A DNA stretch of 64,000 bases from Leptolinea sp. HRD-7 (lineage in GTDB: Bacteria; Chloroflexota; Anaerolineae; Anaerolineales; Anaerolineaceae): the NCBI GenBank assembly GCA_024363285.1, contig AP024710.1, positions 3,008,001 to 3,072,000 of the forward strand. The letters are read 5' to 3'. Both the position numbers and the translations under genes were made by a program. The notes below the pieces were generated by a model. That model searched no databases and was not told the DNA's origin. It saw only the letters and a program-made list of their open reading frames with translations. Of this stretch, positions 16,906-28,570 are shown one piece after another; positions within the stretch are counted from its first letter, which is position 1; every line of letters begins with the position of its first letter.

Positions 16906-18012
16906 ATGATCACTTCTACTCTGTTAGATTCTATTTCCAGACCGGTTCTATTGCTGAATGAAAACCAGGCCAGAGAAAATATTCGGATTATGGCTGAAAA
17001 AGCCCGCCAATCCGGTGTTGACTTCCGCCCTCATTTTAAAACTCATCAATCGATCCAGATCGGGCGTTGGTTCAGAGATTATGGCACCACAAAAATCACT
17101 GTATCATCTGTTGAAATGGCCGCGTACTTCGCCTCAGATGGATGGGATGATATTACCATCGCTTTTCCCTTGAATATCCGTCAGTTATCAGAAATCGAAG
17201 AACTGGCTTCTGATGTGAATCTTGGAATTCTGATAGAAACCATCGAAGCCGCGCAGGCGTTGGGTTTGCGACGTTCATCCCGTTTCAATATTTGGATCAA
17301 AATCGATTGCGGCCTTCACCGTGCAGGTGTGGACTGGCAGGATACCCCCAGAGTACATGCGATTATCAAAGAGGTCCAAAAATTTCCTAACCTTCATCCT
17401 GCCGGTCTGCTCACTCATGCCGGCAATACCTATTCAGCCCGATCACCAGAAGAAGCCCTATCCATCCATACCGAAACCAATAAAAGGATGCGCCAGCTTC
17501 GAGAAAACCTGGGAATTCCAGAACTATCTATTTCTATTGGAGACACTCCGGGCTGCAGCCTGTCAAAATTCTTCACAGGGATAGACGAGATCAGACCGGG
17601 AAATTTTATTTTTTATGATGCCGAACAACTGGAGATTGGTTCATGTCGTCCGGAAGAAATAACCGTTGCGATGGCCTGCCCGGTTGTGGCTGTGCACCCT
17701 GAACGAGATGAAGTTGTGATCTTTGGAGGAGCGGTTCACCTCAGCAAAGAAGCTTTCCTTCATGAAGGAACTCCCTCTTACGGACTTGCCGCGGAAACCC
17801 TTTCCAATGGTTGGGGATCCATAATCCCCGGATGTACCGTTGCGCGGGTTTCTCAGGAACACGGAATCATCGCCGTCCCGACTCAGCACATGTCAAAATT
17901 TTACCCCGGCGGCCTTGCGATTATCATACCCACCCACTCTTGCCTGGCCGCACACCTGATGCGGCGTTATTTAACTCTTGATGGTAAATATTTCGAAATG
18001 ATGCCAGTTTAA
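16906..18012 (+). CDS. PLP-dependent D-threonine aldolase-like enzyme (DSD1 family)
   Basis: The 368-residue protein has the alanine-racemase-type fold III barrel plus the C-terminal D-serine-dehydratase-like domain. The PLP lysine is in RPHFKTHQS (about residue 46). Other landmarks are KIDCGLHRAG, LLTHAGNTYSA, ISIGDTPGC, EIRPGNFIFYD and the C-terminal metal-binding region with HMSKF and PTHSCLAAHL (His and Cys positions). Such enzymes cleave D-threonine or related beta-hydroxy-D-amino acids, or dehydrate D-serine; the exact reaction cannot be read from sequence. It is divergent from the DUF6504-like gene and its stop overlaps the convergent M50 protease gene by 4 bp. Confidence 0.87.
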   Translation: MITSTLLDSISRPVLLLNENQARENIRIMAEKARQSGVDFRPHFKTHQSIQIGRWFRDYGTTKITVSSVEMAAYFASDGWDDITIAFPLNIRQLSEIEELASDVNLGILIETIEAAQALGLRRSSRFNIWIKIDCGLHRAGVDWQDTPRVHAIIKEVQKFPNLHPAGLLTHAGNTYSARSPEEALSIHTETNKRMRQLRENLGIPELSISIGDTPGCSLSKFFTGIDEIRPGNFIFYDAEQLEIGSCRPEEITVAMACPVVAVHPERDEVVIFGGAVHLSKEAFLHEGTPSYGLAAETLSNGWGSIIPGCTVARVSQEHGIIAVPTQHMSKFYPGGLAIIIPTHSCLAAHLMRRYLTLDGKYFEMMPV

Positions 18013-19241
18013 ATGGGTAATGTAATCGGAACAGGAATAAACACCAGCAAAAATATGATCAGCCCAATAATGGCCAGAATCTTTCGTTTGCTATCCAATG
18101 GCGTAATCTGGTCAGCCGGCTCCGCGTAGAAACGTCCGAATAGGAAGAGAATGGCAGCCCAGAACCACCAGCCGGACCAAACAAAACCCAGTCCTATCAA
18201 GATCACCAACAACACCGGGTAAAGTTTTTTCATCCGCTCTTTACCCAGCAGAACATATAAAACATGGCCCCCATCCAGTTGACCGGCGGGGATTAAATTG
18301 AGAGCTGTCACCAGTAAGCCGGCCCAACCTGCCCAGGCGACCGAACTCAACATGACGTCTGTTCCTCCCGCGGGGAATGGCGTTGAAGTGAAGAAATACC
18401 GTATCCAGTAGATAACCGGCCCTGCCTGCCCAAAAACAACCGGTGCCGGTAACAATTTTCCGAATACCAGGAATTTTAATGCGAGATAAATGATGCAATT
18501 GCCTTCAAGGGAGAGTGTTTCCGCACGGGTGCCTGAATTTAAAAGTGGCAAAGTATCCAGCGAGGATAGTCTCAGACCAATATAAAGCACGGGTATTGTT
18601 ATGATCAGGCCGGCAAGCGGACCTGCCAATCCAATATCCAACAACTGCCGCCGGTTCTTTGGTGTTTCCTTCAGATTAATGACGGCACCCATTGTTCCAA
18701 AAGGTGAAAACGGGAGCGGTATGAAGTAAGGCAGTGTCATTCGAATACCATAATGACGACCCATCAGGTAATGTCCAAATTCATGCGCCACCAGAATGCC
18801 CAGCATACTGAGGGCAAAGGGCCATCCATTCTTGATTATGTTTAAGGAGGTAAATTGAGAAAGGATCACCGGAATATCTTTTGCCATATCGCCCGTCAAG
18901 ACAAGCTCAGAGTTATAGAAAGCTCCGGTCAATAATACACTGACTACAGTCAGCAGGAACATGATCAAATTTATCCATGGGTTGGATTCACCGGGAGTCT
19001 TTGAGTTGTCAACAAGCAAAATTACATGGCGTCCATCTTCGATCCGGAACAAAGGGGCCATTTGAAAAGGCTTCATTTCTTGTTCCAATAGAAAGAATAG
19101 ACGTTCTGTGTCTTCTTCCAACAGACGTCCGCGAAATCGGAACAGATAATTATCTTTCGCTCCACCGATAGTTATGTCATCGATCTGAAAAACTCGTTCG
19201 ATGATACGTTTAATTCTCTCAGATGTAGTTGTTTCGTCCAT
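18009..19241 (-). CDS. Site-2-type intramembrane metalloprotease (M50 family)
   Basis: A 410-residue multi-pass membrane protease. The zinc motif HEFGH lies in LVAHEFGHYLMGRHYGI (about 172-188) and the second motif is LDGGH in NLIPAGQLDGGHVLYVLLG near residue 325. The N-terminal 90 residues or so form a cytoplasmic domain like that of plant EGY proteases and their bacterial relatives. Regulated intramembrane proteolysis is the family role; no substrate such as an anti-sigma factor is adjacent. The ATG at 19241 is preferred because any longer reading would run into the tRNA-Sec gene upstream. Confidence 0.88.
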   Translation of the reverse strand: MDETTTSERIKRIIERVFQIDDITIGGAKDNYLFRFRGRLLEEDTERLFFLLEQEMKPFQMAPLFRIEDGRHVILLVDNSKTPGESNPWINLIMFLLTVVSVLLTGAFYNSELVLTGDMAKDIPVILSQFTSLNIIKNGWPFALSMLGILVAHEFGHYLMGRHYGIRMTLPYFIPLPFSPFGTMGAVINLKETPKNRRQLLDIGLAGPLAGLIITIPVLYIGLRLSSLDTLPLLNSGTRAETLSLEGNCIIYLALKFLVFGKLLPAPVVFGQAGPVIYWIRYFFTSTPFPAGGTDVMLSSVAWAGWAGLLVTALNLIPAGQLDGGHVLYVLLGKERMKKLYPVLLVILIGLGFVWSGWWFWAAILFLFGRFYAEPADQITPLDSKRKILAIIGLIIFLLVFIPVPITLPI

Positions 19242-19268
19242 GTTATTCTCGATTGTGCTTAATAAAGG

Positions 19269-19362
19269 CGGGAATGGATGGGAGTCGAACCCACTACGGC
19301 CTGCGTAACAGCCCGCCACCAGTTTTGAAGACAGGGAAGCCCACCGGGACTCAACCATTCCC
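19269..19362 (-). tRNA. selC: tRNA-Sec (selenocysteine, anticodon TCA)
   Basis: The 94-nt minus-strand sequence has the marks of a bacterial selenocysteine tRNA: an 8-bp acceptor stem (GGGAATGG with CCATTCCC), a 5-bp T stem with loop TTCGACT, discriminator G, a long variable arm around CGGGCTGTTACGCAGGCCG, and anticodon loop CTTCAAA presenting TCA to read UGA. The anticodon stem contains a T-T mismatch. SelA, SelB and SelD are not in this window. It implies that the organism decodes some UGA codons as selenocysteine. Confidence 0.9.
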
Positions 19363-19369
19363 GTTGACA

Positions 19370-19398
19370 AGGATACAACAGTCTTGAAACGCGGACAA
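19370..19398 (-). promoter_or_regulatory. Possible promoter for tRNA-Sec
   Basis: On the minus strand TTGTCC (19398-19393) and TATCCT (19375-19370) are spaced 17 bp apart, and the -10 box ends 7 bp before the tRNA 5' end. Weak match, good position. Confidence 0.4.
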
Positions 19399-19475
19399 GA
19401 GTTTCAAAGTGATTTTGCGACAATTGGACTAAATAATCGTATAGAAAATGTAAAGAATTGAGATATTTTCACCTC

Positions 19476-19503
19476 TTGTATTTTTGAGAGTTGATACTAT
19501 ACT
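19476..19503 (+). promoter_or_regulatory. Possible promoter for the Ddl-like ligase gene
   Basis: TTGTAT (19476-19481) and TATACT (19498-19503) are separated by 16 bp, about 50-65 bp before the possible start codons. Confidence 0.4.
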
Positions 19504-19555
19504 TCTCCGCTGTGCAAATTTCAAGTCGGGTGAATAACCCGAATATTATAGGAAA

Positions 19556-20776
19556 GTGACATCCTCAATAATGGACGAAATTAAAGAAATCGAAAGTACC
19601 GAATCCGAAGCTGACAAACCTCCCAGTACCACGCCGCGTCCCATGCGGGCGTGGAGAGTGGCTGTTATTGCCAACGTTAAGGGGGAGACAGTATTACCGA
19701 TTGACGGACCTGCCGATGCCGGCGCGGAATTTGACAAAAAAGAGACCATTCAAGATATCCAATCAGCCATCGAGTCTGATGGACATACAACTGTTTTTAT
19801 CCCTGCGGATGCCAATCTTCCATACGCTCTGGCTCACGTTCGCCCGGATATTTGCTTCAACATATCTGAAGGCATTTACGGAGATGCCCGCGAAGCGCAG
19901 ATACCAGCGCTATTGGAATTACTTCGCATCCCTTACACCGCATCTCGTGTTTTGACCAACGCTATTTCGTTGGATAAAACCATGACCAAACGAATCTGGC
20001 GCGATAAAGGCCTGCCAACCGCCGCATTTCAGGAATTCATTACCGGAGACGAACCACTGGCGGATGATCTGACCTTCCCTATGTTCGTAAAACCGGCCAG
20101 TGAAGGTACCGGTATGGGCATGGATGGTGGTTCCATTGTTCACGACAAAACATCATTGTTTCAGCGCGTGAAATGGGTAATTAATAATTATCATCAACCA
20201 GCCCTGGTGGAAGAATACCTTCCCGGTCGAGAATTTACGGTCGCCGTAATGGGACGTGAGGATGCGGCTCGGTTCAGTCCCCGCCCCGGCATTTATGGTC
20301 CCGATGGCTTCCACCGGTTTCCACTTCTTGAAGTAGATAGTTCTGGTTCTGTCACACCGGGAATATACGGCCACCTCGCTAAAACCCTTCACCATGGCGA
20401 AAGCGGAGTACCGCAATTCATTTGTCCGGCAACGGTAGAAGAACCACTGGCTTCAACATTGCAGGATATGGCAATCAAAGCTCATAAAGCCATTAATGCC
20501 CTGGATGTTTCTCGCGTGGATATTCGCCTGGATAAAGATGGAATGCCACGCTTGATGGAAATTAACACACTCCCCGGCCTCACAAGGGGATTCAGTGATT
20601 TATGTGTTATCGCAGAAGCCGAAAATTGGAATTATCGCGATATAATACTGGAAATACTATATCTGGGAGCATCACGCTTTGGCATGGTAACTCCCAGTGA
20701 CCGGACTGCGAGGGGCATTCCAGTGCAACTTCCCAAATACGTTCCAGTTTTTCACAACCAGCGACATTCACGATAA
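19556..20776 (+). CDS. D-alanine-D-alanine ligase-like ATP-grasp enzyme
   Basis: A predicted cytoplasmic ATP-grasp carboxylate-amine ligase of about 401-406 residues. Landmarks: an N-terminal Ddl-type domain with DICFNISEGIYGDAREAQIP, the central FPMFVKPASEGTGMGM (ATP-binding lysine), VEEYLPGREFTVAVMG, and the magnesium site RVDIRLDKDGMPRLMEINTL followed by PGLTRGFSD. It is longer than standard Ddl and has about 35 extra N-terminal residues rich in Glu, Pro and Thr. Many such Ddl relatives join amino acids outside peptidoglycan synthesis and no mur gene is nearby, so the substrate is open. GTG 19556 sits too close to AGGA; ATG 19571 is equally possible. Confidence 0.82.
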   Translation: MTSSIMDEIKEIESTESEADKPPSTTPRPMRAWRVAVIANVKGETVLPIDGPADAGAEFDKKETIQDIQSAIESDGHTTVFIPADANLPYALAHVRPDICFNISEGIYGDAREAQIPALLELLRIPYTASRVLTNAISLDKTMTKRIWRDKGLPTAAFQEFITGDEPLADDLTFPMFVKPASEGTGMGMDGGSIVHDKTSLFQRVKWVINNYHQPALVEEYLPGREFTVAVMGREDAARFSPRPGIYGPDGFHRFPLLEVDSSGSVTPGIYGHLAKTLHHGESGVPQFICPATVEEPLASTLQDMAIKAHKAINALDVSRVDIRLDKDGMPRLMEINTLPGLTRGFSDLCVIAEAENWNYRDIILEILYLGASRFGMVTPSDRTARGIPVQLPKYVPVFHNQRHSR

Positions 20777-20779
20777 TTT

Positions 20780-20816
20780 AGATCCACTCCTCATTTAAAG
20801 AAGGAGGAGTGGATCT
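20780..20816 (+). other. Strong hairpin after the Ddl-like gene
   Basis: A perfect 13-bp inverted repeat (AGATCCACTCCTC with GAGGAGTGGATCT) starts 3 bp past the stop codon. No T-run follows directly; a second hairpin with a T-run begins 10 bp later, so the two may act together as a terminator. Confidence 0.6.
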
Positions 20817-20825
20817 ATGCAAGAA

Positions 20826-20857
20826 CCCGGGACCCTTAATGATGGGCCGGGATTTTT
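20826..20857 (+). terminator. Intrinsic terminator before the amino-acid binding-protein gene
   Basis: CCCGG-GA-CCC pairs with GGGCCGGG (2-nt bulge) and is followed by ATTTTTG. It ends the Ddl-like transcript and excludes a start of the next gene upstream of it. Confidence 0.7.
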
Positions 20858-20945
20858 GCTTAATATTGTTTTCAAAAGGTGGTCAGACCTTTGGAAGAAA
20901 CCCTGTAACAAAATCAAATCCATAATTCTACGTAGGAGAGAGAAA

Positions 20946-21749
20946 ATGAAGAGTAAGTTATTTGTTGCAATCAGCCTTATCGCCCTGTTCGCCATGGTTT
21001 TGACGGCTTGCGCTCCCGCCGCCACAGCCACCCCCGCTGCTGACGCCGCCAAACCTGCCGAAGGCGCGGCCCCCGCGGCCATGAAGATCCGTGTCGCATC
21101 TGACGCAGCGTATCCACCTTTCGAAACTGTTGATGAAACCACCAAAGAGATGGTCGGCTTTGATATTGACCTGTTCAAAGCCATCGCTAAAGAAGCCAAC
21201 CTCGAAGTTGAATTCGTCAACATCGGTTTTGACCCGCTTCTGGCCGGCATGGCTCAGTGCCAGTACGACGCCGCTATTTCTGCCATCACCATCACGGATG
21301 AGCGCAAACAAAATATGACCTTCTCTGATCCTTACTTCCAGGCTGGTCAGGCTATCACGGTTTCCGTGAAAAACGATGCGATCAAGTCCGAAGCTGACCT
21401 TAAGGGCAAGACCATCGGTACCCAGCTTGGTACCACCGGTGACATTCTCGCCAAGAAGATCGAAGGCGCCAATGTCAAAGCCTACGACAGTGTTGACCTG
21501 GCTTTCCAGGATCTGCTGAACGGTCAGGTCGAAGCCGTTGTGGCCGATAACGTACCATCCGAAGGTTTCGTGGGCAAGAACTCTGACAAGATCAAAGTTG
21601 TTGCCGGTCTGCTGACCTCTGAAGATTACGGTATCTCCGTCTGCAAGAAAAACACTGAACTGCTGGCCCGCATCAATGAAGGTTTGAAGAAAGTCAAAGA
21701 AGCCGGCCTCATTGAAGAGCTCAATAATAAATGGATTAAAGGCAAATAA
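20946..21749 (+). CDS. Polar amino-acid ABC transporter substrate-binding lipoprotein (family 3)
   Basis: A 267-residue lipoprotein with the signal peptide LFVAISLIALFAMVLTAC; Cys about 22 would be lipidated. A low-complexity Ala/Thr/Pro linker leads to a family 3 binding domain: VASDAAYPPFETVD, GFDIDLFKAIAKEAN, DAAISAITITDERKQNMTFS, PYFQAGQAITV, LKGKTIGTQLGTTGD and the C-terminal INEGLKKVKEAGLIEELNNK. It captures an amino acid outside the membrane. The ATG at 20946 has GTAGGAGAG upstream. No permease or ATPase gene is adjacent and terminators flank the gene on both sides, so its partners are encoded elsewhere. Confidence 0.93.
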   Translation: MKSKLFVAISLIALFAMVLTACAPAATATPAADAAKPAEGAAPAAMKIRVASDAAYPPFETVDETTKEMVGFDIDLFKAIAKEANLEVEFVNIGFDPLLAGMAQCQYDAAISAITITDERKQNMTFSDPYFQAGQAITVSVKNDAIKSEADLKGKTIGTQLGTTGDILAKKIEGANVKAYDSVDLAFQDLLNGQVEAVVADNVPSEGFVGKNSDKIKVVAGLLTSEDYGISVCKKNTELLARINEGLKKVKEAGLIEELNNKWIKGK

Positions 21750-21764
21750 CTTTTTTCCGGCTAT

Positions 21765-21796
21765 AAGCGGATGCCTTCTGGCATCCGCTTTTTTTA
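21765..21796 (+). terminator. Intrinsic terminator of the amino-acid binding-protein gene
   Basis: An 11-bp stem (AAGCGGATGCC with GGCATCCGCTT, loop TTCT) flows into a T-run at 21789-21795. Confidence 0.92.
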
Positions 21797-21820
21797 TATA
21801 GTTTTCTTATATGGTTTTCC

Positions 21821-21849
21821 TTGTTATCTTTCTGGAACGACCGTATAAT
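21821..21849 (+). promoter_or_regulatory. Promoter of ssrA (tmRNA)
   Basis: TTGTTA (21821-21826), a 17-bp spacer and perfect TATAAT (21844-21849), 12 bp before the mature 5' end of tmRNA. Confidence 0.8.
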
Positions 21850-21861
21850 GAGAATAGTCCC

Positions 21862-22253
21862 GGGGATGATCGGCTTCGACGGGAGAGGCTGGTCCCGGAT
21901 GGCGAGCCGAGAGGTGCCGAACTCGTAAAATCCGCACAAAACTTTAAGTGCCAACCGCACTTCCTACGCTGCTCTTCCTCTCGCTGCATAAGCGATAGGT
22001 ACCAGCAACCGCCTCTTCGTGAGACGGCGTCTGCCTACCCCGCTCTTCAGCCGGTGGTAACGTGGGCGTCACAAAGCTGAAGTGCCGCGCGGTTTTCCGT
22101 GAGCTGCGCGAAAGAGGGCTTTCGGGCCTGAACGGATTGCCTGTTGTTTGTTCTGTTGGTCTCTGAACAACTGGTGAAATAAAAGATCAACTACGCTCGT
22201 AGAGGTTCGAGGGTCGAATCTTTCGGACGCGGGTTCAATTCCCGCCATCTCCA
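21862..22253 (+). ncRNA. ssrA: Transfer-messenger RNA (tmRNA)
   Basis: One-piece tmRNA of about 392 nt. The 5' end GGGGATGATCGGCTTCGACG and the 3' T-arm/acceptor (GGTTCAATTCCCGCCATCTCC, here given in two parts: GGTTCAATT and CCCGCCATCTCC) form the alanine-tRNA-like domain; acceptor GGGGATG pairs with CATCTCC. The tag reading frame runs from GCC at 21950 to TAA at 21989-21991 and encodes ANRTSYAALPLAA, ending in the hydrophobic -LAA signal expected for proteolysis. The CCA end is not encoded. It rescues stalled ribosomes. A promoter and a terminator flank it. Confidence 0.97.
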
Positions 22254-22256
22254 CAG

Positions 22257-22294
22257 AATCAAAAAAGACGATGTAGAAATCGTCTTTTTTGATT
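22257..22294. terminator. Bidirectional terminator between ssrA and the rRNA methyltransferase gene
   Basis: AATCAAAAAAGACGAT pairs perfectly with ATCGTCTTTTTTGATT around a 6-base loop. The T-run inside the right arm serves tmRNA and the complementary A-run serves the converging minus-strand gene. Confidence 0.88.
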
Positions 22295-22303
22295 CGTTGA
22301 GAT

Positions 22304-25539
<3,236 letters not shown>

Positions 25540-25956
25540 TTATTCATTGAGCGCTTTCGCTTTTTCCTGAAGAGATCTATCTTCATCTGTGACAGGTTCA
25601 ATGGTTATACCATGTGGAACAGGCTTCGAATCGTCATTAACATGAATGAACGTAATAAAACCATCCACTACCTGACCGTTGTTTGTTGATACATTAACAT
25701 ACGTCACGAAGCTTGTGCGTCCCGCATGAATTACCTTACTCGTAAATGTGACAATCTCACCGCATTTAACCGGGCGTGAGAATGTCATTCCGTGAATCTT
25801 TAAACAGACGATATTACGAGGCTCTTTGATGCGAGCCACGGCAATGAAACCGGCTTCTACAAACCACTCGGCTGTGCGGCCGGCATATAAAGTTCCATGA
25901 TGGTTTAAATCTTCCGATTTGACCAAATGATTCGAAGTGTTACAGACAGGATCCAA
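25540..25956 (-). CDS. Acyl-CoA thioesterase, hotdog fold
   Basis: A 138-residue single-hotdog protein. The catalytic region reads HHGTLYAGRTAEWFVEAGFIAVAR, with the helix and conserved Asn/His/Gly positions of YciA/BFIT-type acyl-CoA thioesterases; the second half has VKCGEIVTFTSKVIHAGRTSF and FITFIHVNDD. It would hydrolyse a cytoplasmic acyl-CoA of unknown chain length. It lies 18 bp upstream of ligA on the same strand and may share a transcript. Confidence 0.85.
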   Translation of the reverse strand: MDPVCNTSNHLVKSEDLNHHGTLYAGRTAEWFVEAGFIAVARIKEPRNIVCLKIHGMTFSRPVKCGEIVTFTSKVIHAGRTSFVTYVNVSTNNGQVVDGFITFIHVNDDSKPVPHGITIEPVTDEDRSLQEKAKALNE

Positions 25957-26039
25957 GGCATACTCCTCTTAATTGCACTGACTGATTGAATCGATTGGTG
26001 GAATAGGAAAAATGGTTAATCGATGATACTGTGATTACC

Positions 26040-27761
26040 CTAATTCCTTTCACACGAGCCTTCAGCTAGATGTTGCATATCGATTATCGCAGATGTTGCT
26101 CCTATTGGTTCCAGCGCGGCCGGACAGAATAAATAAAGCGAGCGCATGGTACCGGGGTATCCCACAAGAATAAGCTGTTGATATTGGGACTCAAATTCGA
26201 CTACTTTTTGAGAGATCAATTCGCCATCATCATCAGAAATTTCGCCGTGGTATAACCAAACCGGCTGACCTTCACCTTTGACAAATTCCCTCTGGTAGAA
26301 ATCTTTTCCGATACCGGAAACATTATATGCCCCATCTTTTGTGACATAGCCTCTGGTATACAGGTCGATGACAAAGAAATCCGGTGACCAGCTCGTCATC
26401 AGAATCGGCAGGTTTTTCGAAATAGCGGTATCCACCACCAGAGTATTTTCTCGCGAAATTTGCTGTTCAAAACTTTTCAAAGTTCCCCCAATAAGATTAT
26501 CAAAATATCCATACACCGGTCTTGGAATACCAGGCGTTGGAAAAGCAGAGCCTGAAGCAAAAACTAGATTGAACTGATTCCCTTTCGCTTCCGGCCGGTC
26601 AAATGGTTTCAATTCAAAACCGGGTCCCCATGCTGTGTCACCCCAAACTATTTGCACACCGATTACCCAGGGAATTACCAAAACCGCCAGCATCGCTCCT
26701 CGGATGACGTATTTCAACCACACAGGTTTCACAACGTCCCAAACGGCATATAACCCAAACGTAAAGCACAGAACCAGTTCCGGAATGAAGGTGATCAAAT
26801 TCTTAGGTGCGCCGCTGCGTAACCAGGGCAAGATTCCCAGAAATCCCACTATGACAGGGAGCCAGACTCTATCTTTTTTACGCGCAATAATGAAGAATCC
26901 TATCATCGATAGAATTACCATCGCTGGAGTGAACAACGGAGACAATCCCAATATCATGCTCAGGTAAGCATCAGAACCATCCGTTCCTACCTGGTTAAGC
27001 ACCATACCCAAGGTGTTAACCGCGTGGGAAAGATCAAAGAATTTTATATTGCTTAGAAGGATCATAATTACAGAAAACAAAATGGAAAGAACACCCCAGA
27101 TCAGAACAAATCTGACCTTTTTTCGGGTCTCGATGCCTTGAAGGGTAATAAAGAAAACATCGACCGCGATGACGGCTCCATATACGATGGCATTCCATCG
27201 AAATGACACACCCAGCGCGAACAAGATAATCGAGCCTATAAAGACCGCCCGGTTTTTTGGCGAGTTAACATCACCGGAATTTATTGACCGCACCAAAAGG
27301 TGAGATAGTAGGAGTAGATCAATGGCTATGAGAGTTGGTTTGTAGCTGAGCCCGAGATAGAAAAGCTCCGGGGCAGCGAACAAGATCAGCAGCGATACAA
27401 ACGGTTTCTCGGTTGGAGTGATACCCTTATTCCATTCAAAGACCAGCCGCGATAATAGATACCCGAAGAGAATGCAGGCAAGTGACGTCAGGCCGAAACC
27501 GATGAACCGCAACAAGTTTTCCTGCGGAGGAATTATGGAAAGAAGCGTGTCCATCATTCCCTGGTATGGGGAATACGGCAATTGAAGATCGATATTTCGA
27601 CCAAGTAAATGATACGCGATGGAAGTAGCGTCGTCACCTTCAACATATACGAATGCCAGTGACCGCCAGAAGACGATGACATAAACGAAAAAAGTCGGGA
27701 AAAACCATAGTTTATCCCATGCTATTTTTAATCCTATAGTCAATCTCTTTTGAGTAGTCAT
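26040..27761 (-). CDS. Polytopic membrane protein, GT-C glycosyltransferase-like
   Basis: A 573-residue protein with about 11 predicted membrane helices in the N-terminal 400 residues and a soluble C-terminal part of about 180 residues. The first external loop carries acidic pairs in YVEGDDATSIAYHLLGRN (about 35-52), a place where GT-C enzymes of the PMT/ArnT type hold a catalytic Asp. No established family signature beyond this is visible and the substrate is unknown. It stands alone on the minus strand between the thioesterase gene and a 412-bp gap. Function is inferred only from topology. Confidence 0.55.
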   Translation of the reverse strand: MTTQKRLTIGLKIAWDKLWFFPTFFVYVIVFWRSLAFVYVEGDDATSIAYHLLGRNIDLQLPYSPYQGMMDTLLSIIPPQENLLRFIGFGLTSLACILFGYLLSRLVFEWNKGITPTEKPFVSLLILFAAPELFYLGLSYKPTLIAIDLLLLSHLLVRSINSGDVNSPKNRAVFIGSIILFALGVSFRWNAIVYGAVIAVDVFFITLQGIETRKKVRFVLIWGVLSILFSVIMILLSNIKFFDLSHAVNTLGMVLNQVGTDGSDAYLSMILGLSPLFTPAMVILSMIGFFIIARKKDRVWLPVIVGFLGILPWLRSGAPKNLITFIPELVLCFTFGLYAVWDVVKPVWLKYVIRGAMLAVLVIPWVIGVQIVWGDTAWGPGFELKPFDRPEAKGNQFNLVFASGSAFPTPGIPRPVYGYFDNLIGGTLKSFEQQISRENTLVVDTAISKNLPILMTSWSPDFFVIDLYTRGYVTKDGAYNVSGIGKDFYQREFVKGEGQPVWLYHGEISDDDGELISQKVVEFESQYQQLILVGYPGTMRSLYLFCPAALEPIGATSAIIDMQHLAEGSCERN

Positions 27762-28173
27762 TTTGCATTCCTTTCAAGATATCCCGACAGGGTATAGTGA
27801 AACAATAAATTCTCCATAGCGTTTTTGACTACACGATTTGGGCAAAGTTAAAATTTGAAAACTGGATACATTTTCAGAAACGTTCATTGGTTTATTCGAT
27901 AGCCGCTTATCACGGTGTGTCAATCAAAAGATTGATAATTAACTTTAACATAAATCCATCGTCCATAAAGCATTCGTGATGCTTTATTATTTTCTTCAAA
28001 GGAAAAATGTGCGAAAATCAAAAAAAGTACTATCTGGTTCATCTCAAACCCGCGCCGCACGTTCTCCCTTTGCGTCCAAAACTGTTTTTCTTCGTATATT
28101 TCTTAGTGGATGATTGTGAGATTAATCATTTTTTCAATATGAAATGTTACACTTTGTATATCCGGAGGTACAC
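27762..28173. other. Non-coding gap of 412 bp between divergent genes
   Basis: No convincing gene is visible. It separates a minus-strand membrane protein from the plus-strand Cys-Ala-tail operon and should hold promoters for both. It contains a 9-bp hairpin (ATAAAGCAT at 27965-27973 with ATGCTTTAT at 27979-27987) followed by an AT-rich stretch. The sequence is AT-rich throughout and no clean promoter could be fixed by eye. Confidence 0.5.
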
Positions 28174-28536
28174 ATGAGCGCAACCAAAATTATTGCCTAT
28201 ATTTCTGCCGCATTTTTAATTTTCTTCGGGTTCCTTTTTATCTATGCGACTTTCAGCCCCAGGGGACAGATTGGTTGGTTGATAATTGGATTAATCAGCG
28301 TCATTGCCGGCTTTGTTTTAATCTTCTGGGCTGGCCGCAAACCTGCTGTGGCCGCTGATCAAAACGTGACGGTAAAAATCGACCTGCCCGGAAACGTCAG
28401 TATGGATACCATGAAGTGCAAATCCTGCGGTGGTGTGCTCAGCCCAGAAAATATCAGCCTGGTGGCTGGCGCACCGGTCGTCACATGCCCGTATTGCAAA
28501 ACCACCTACCAGCTTACTGAAGAACCTAAGTGGTAG
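28174..28536 (+). CDS. Small membrane protein with C-terminal zinc ribbon
   Basis: A 120-residue protein with two membrane helices (about 5-25 and 33-52) and a cytoplasmic C-terminus carrying C-K-S-C-G-G (about 81-86) and C-P-Y-C-K (about 109-113), spaced like a four-cysteine zinc ribbon. ATG 28174 is chosen because TCCGGAGG lies 6 bp upstream; a longer reading from 28144 has no such site. It is the first gene of the operon and lies 34 bp before the Cys-Ala-tail protein, so the two probably act together at the membrane. No known function. Confidence 0.8.
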   Translation: MSATKIIAYISAAFLIFFGFLFIYATFSPRGQIGWLIIGLISVIAGFVLIFWAGRKPAVAADQNVTVKIDLPGNVSMDTMKCKSCGGVLSPENISLVAGAPVVTCPYCKTTYQLTEEPKW

Positions 28537-28570
28537 AAAAACTCAACAAATAATTGCCGGGAGGATGCCT

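Noticed and set aside
19242-19370. N-terminal extension of the M50 protease to 19370
   Set aside because: It would translate the tRNA-Sec gene. The ATG at 19241 starts a sensible N-terminus.
20817-20945. Longer N-terminus for the amino-acid binding lipoprotein starting at 20817
   Set aside because: It spans an intrinsic terminator and would bury the lipoprotein signal peptide inside the protein.
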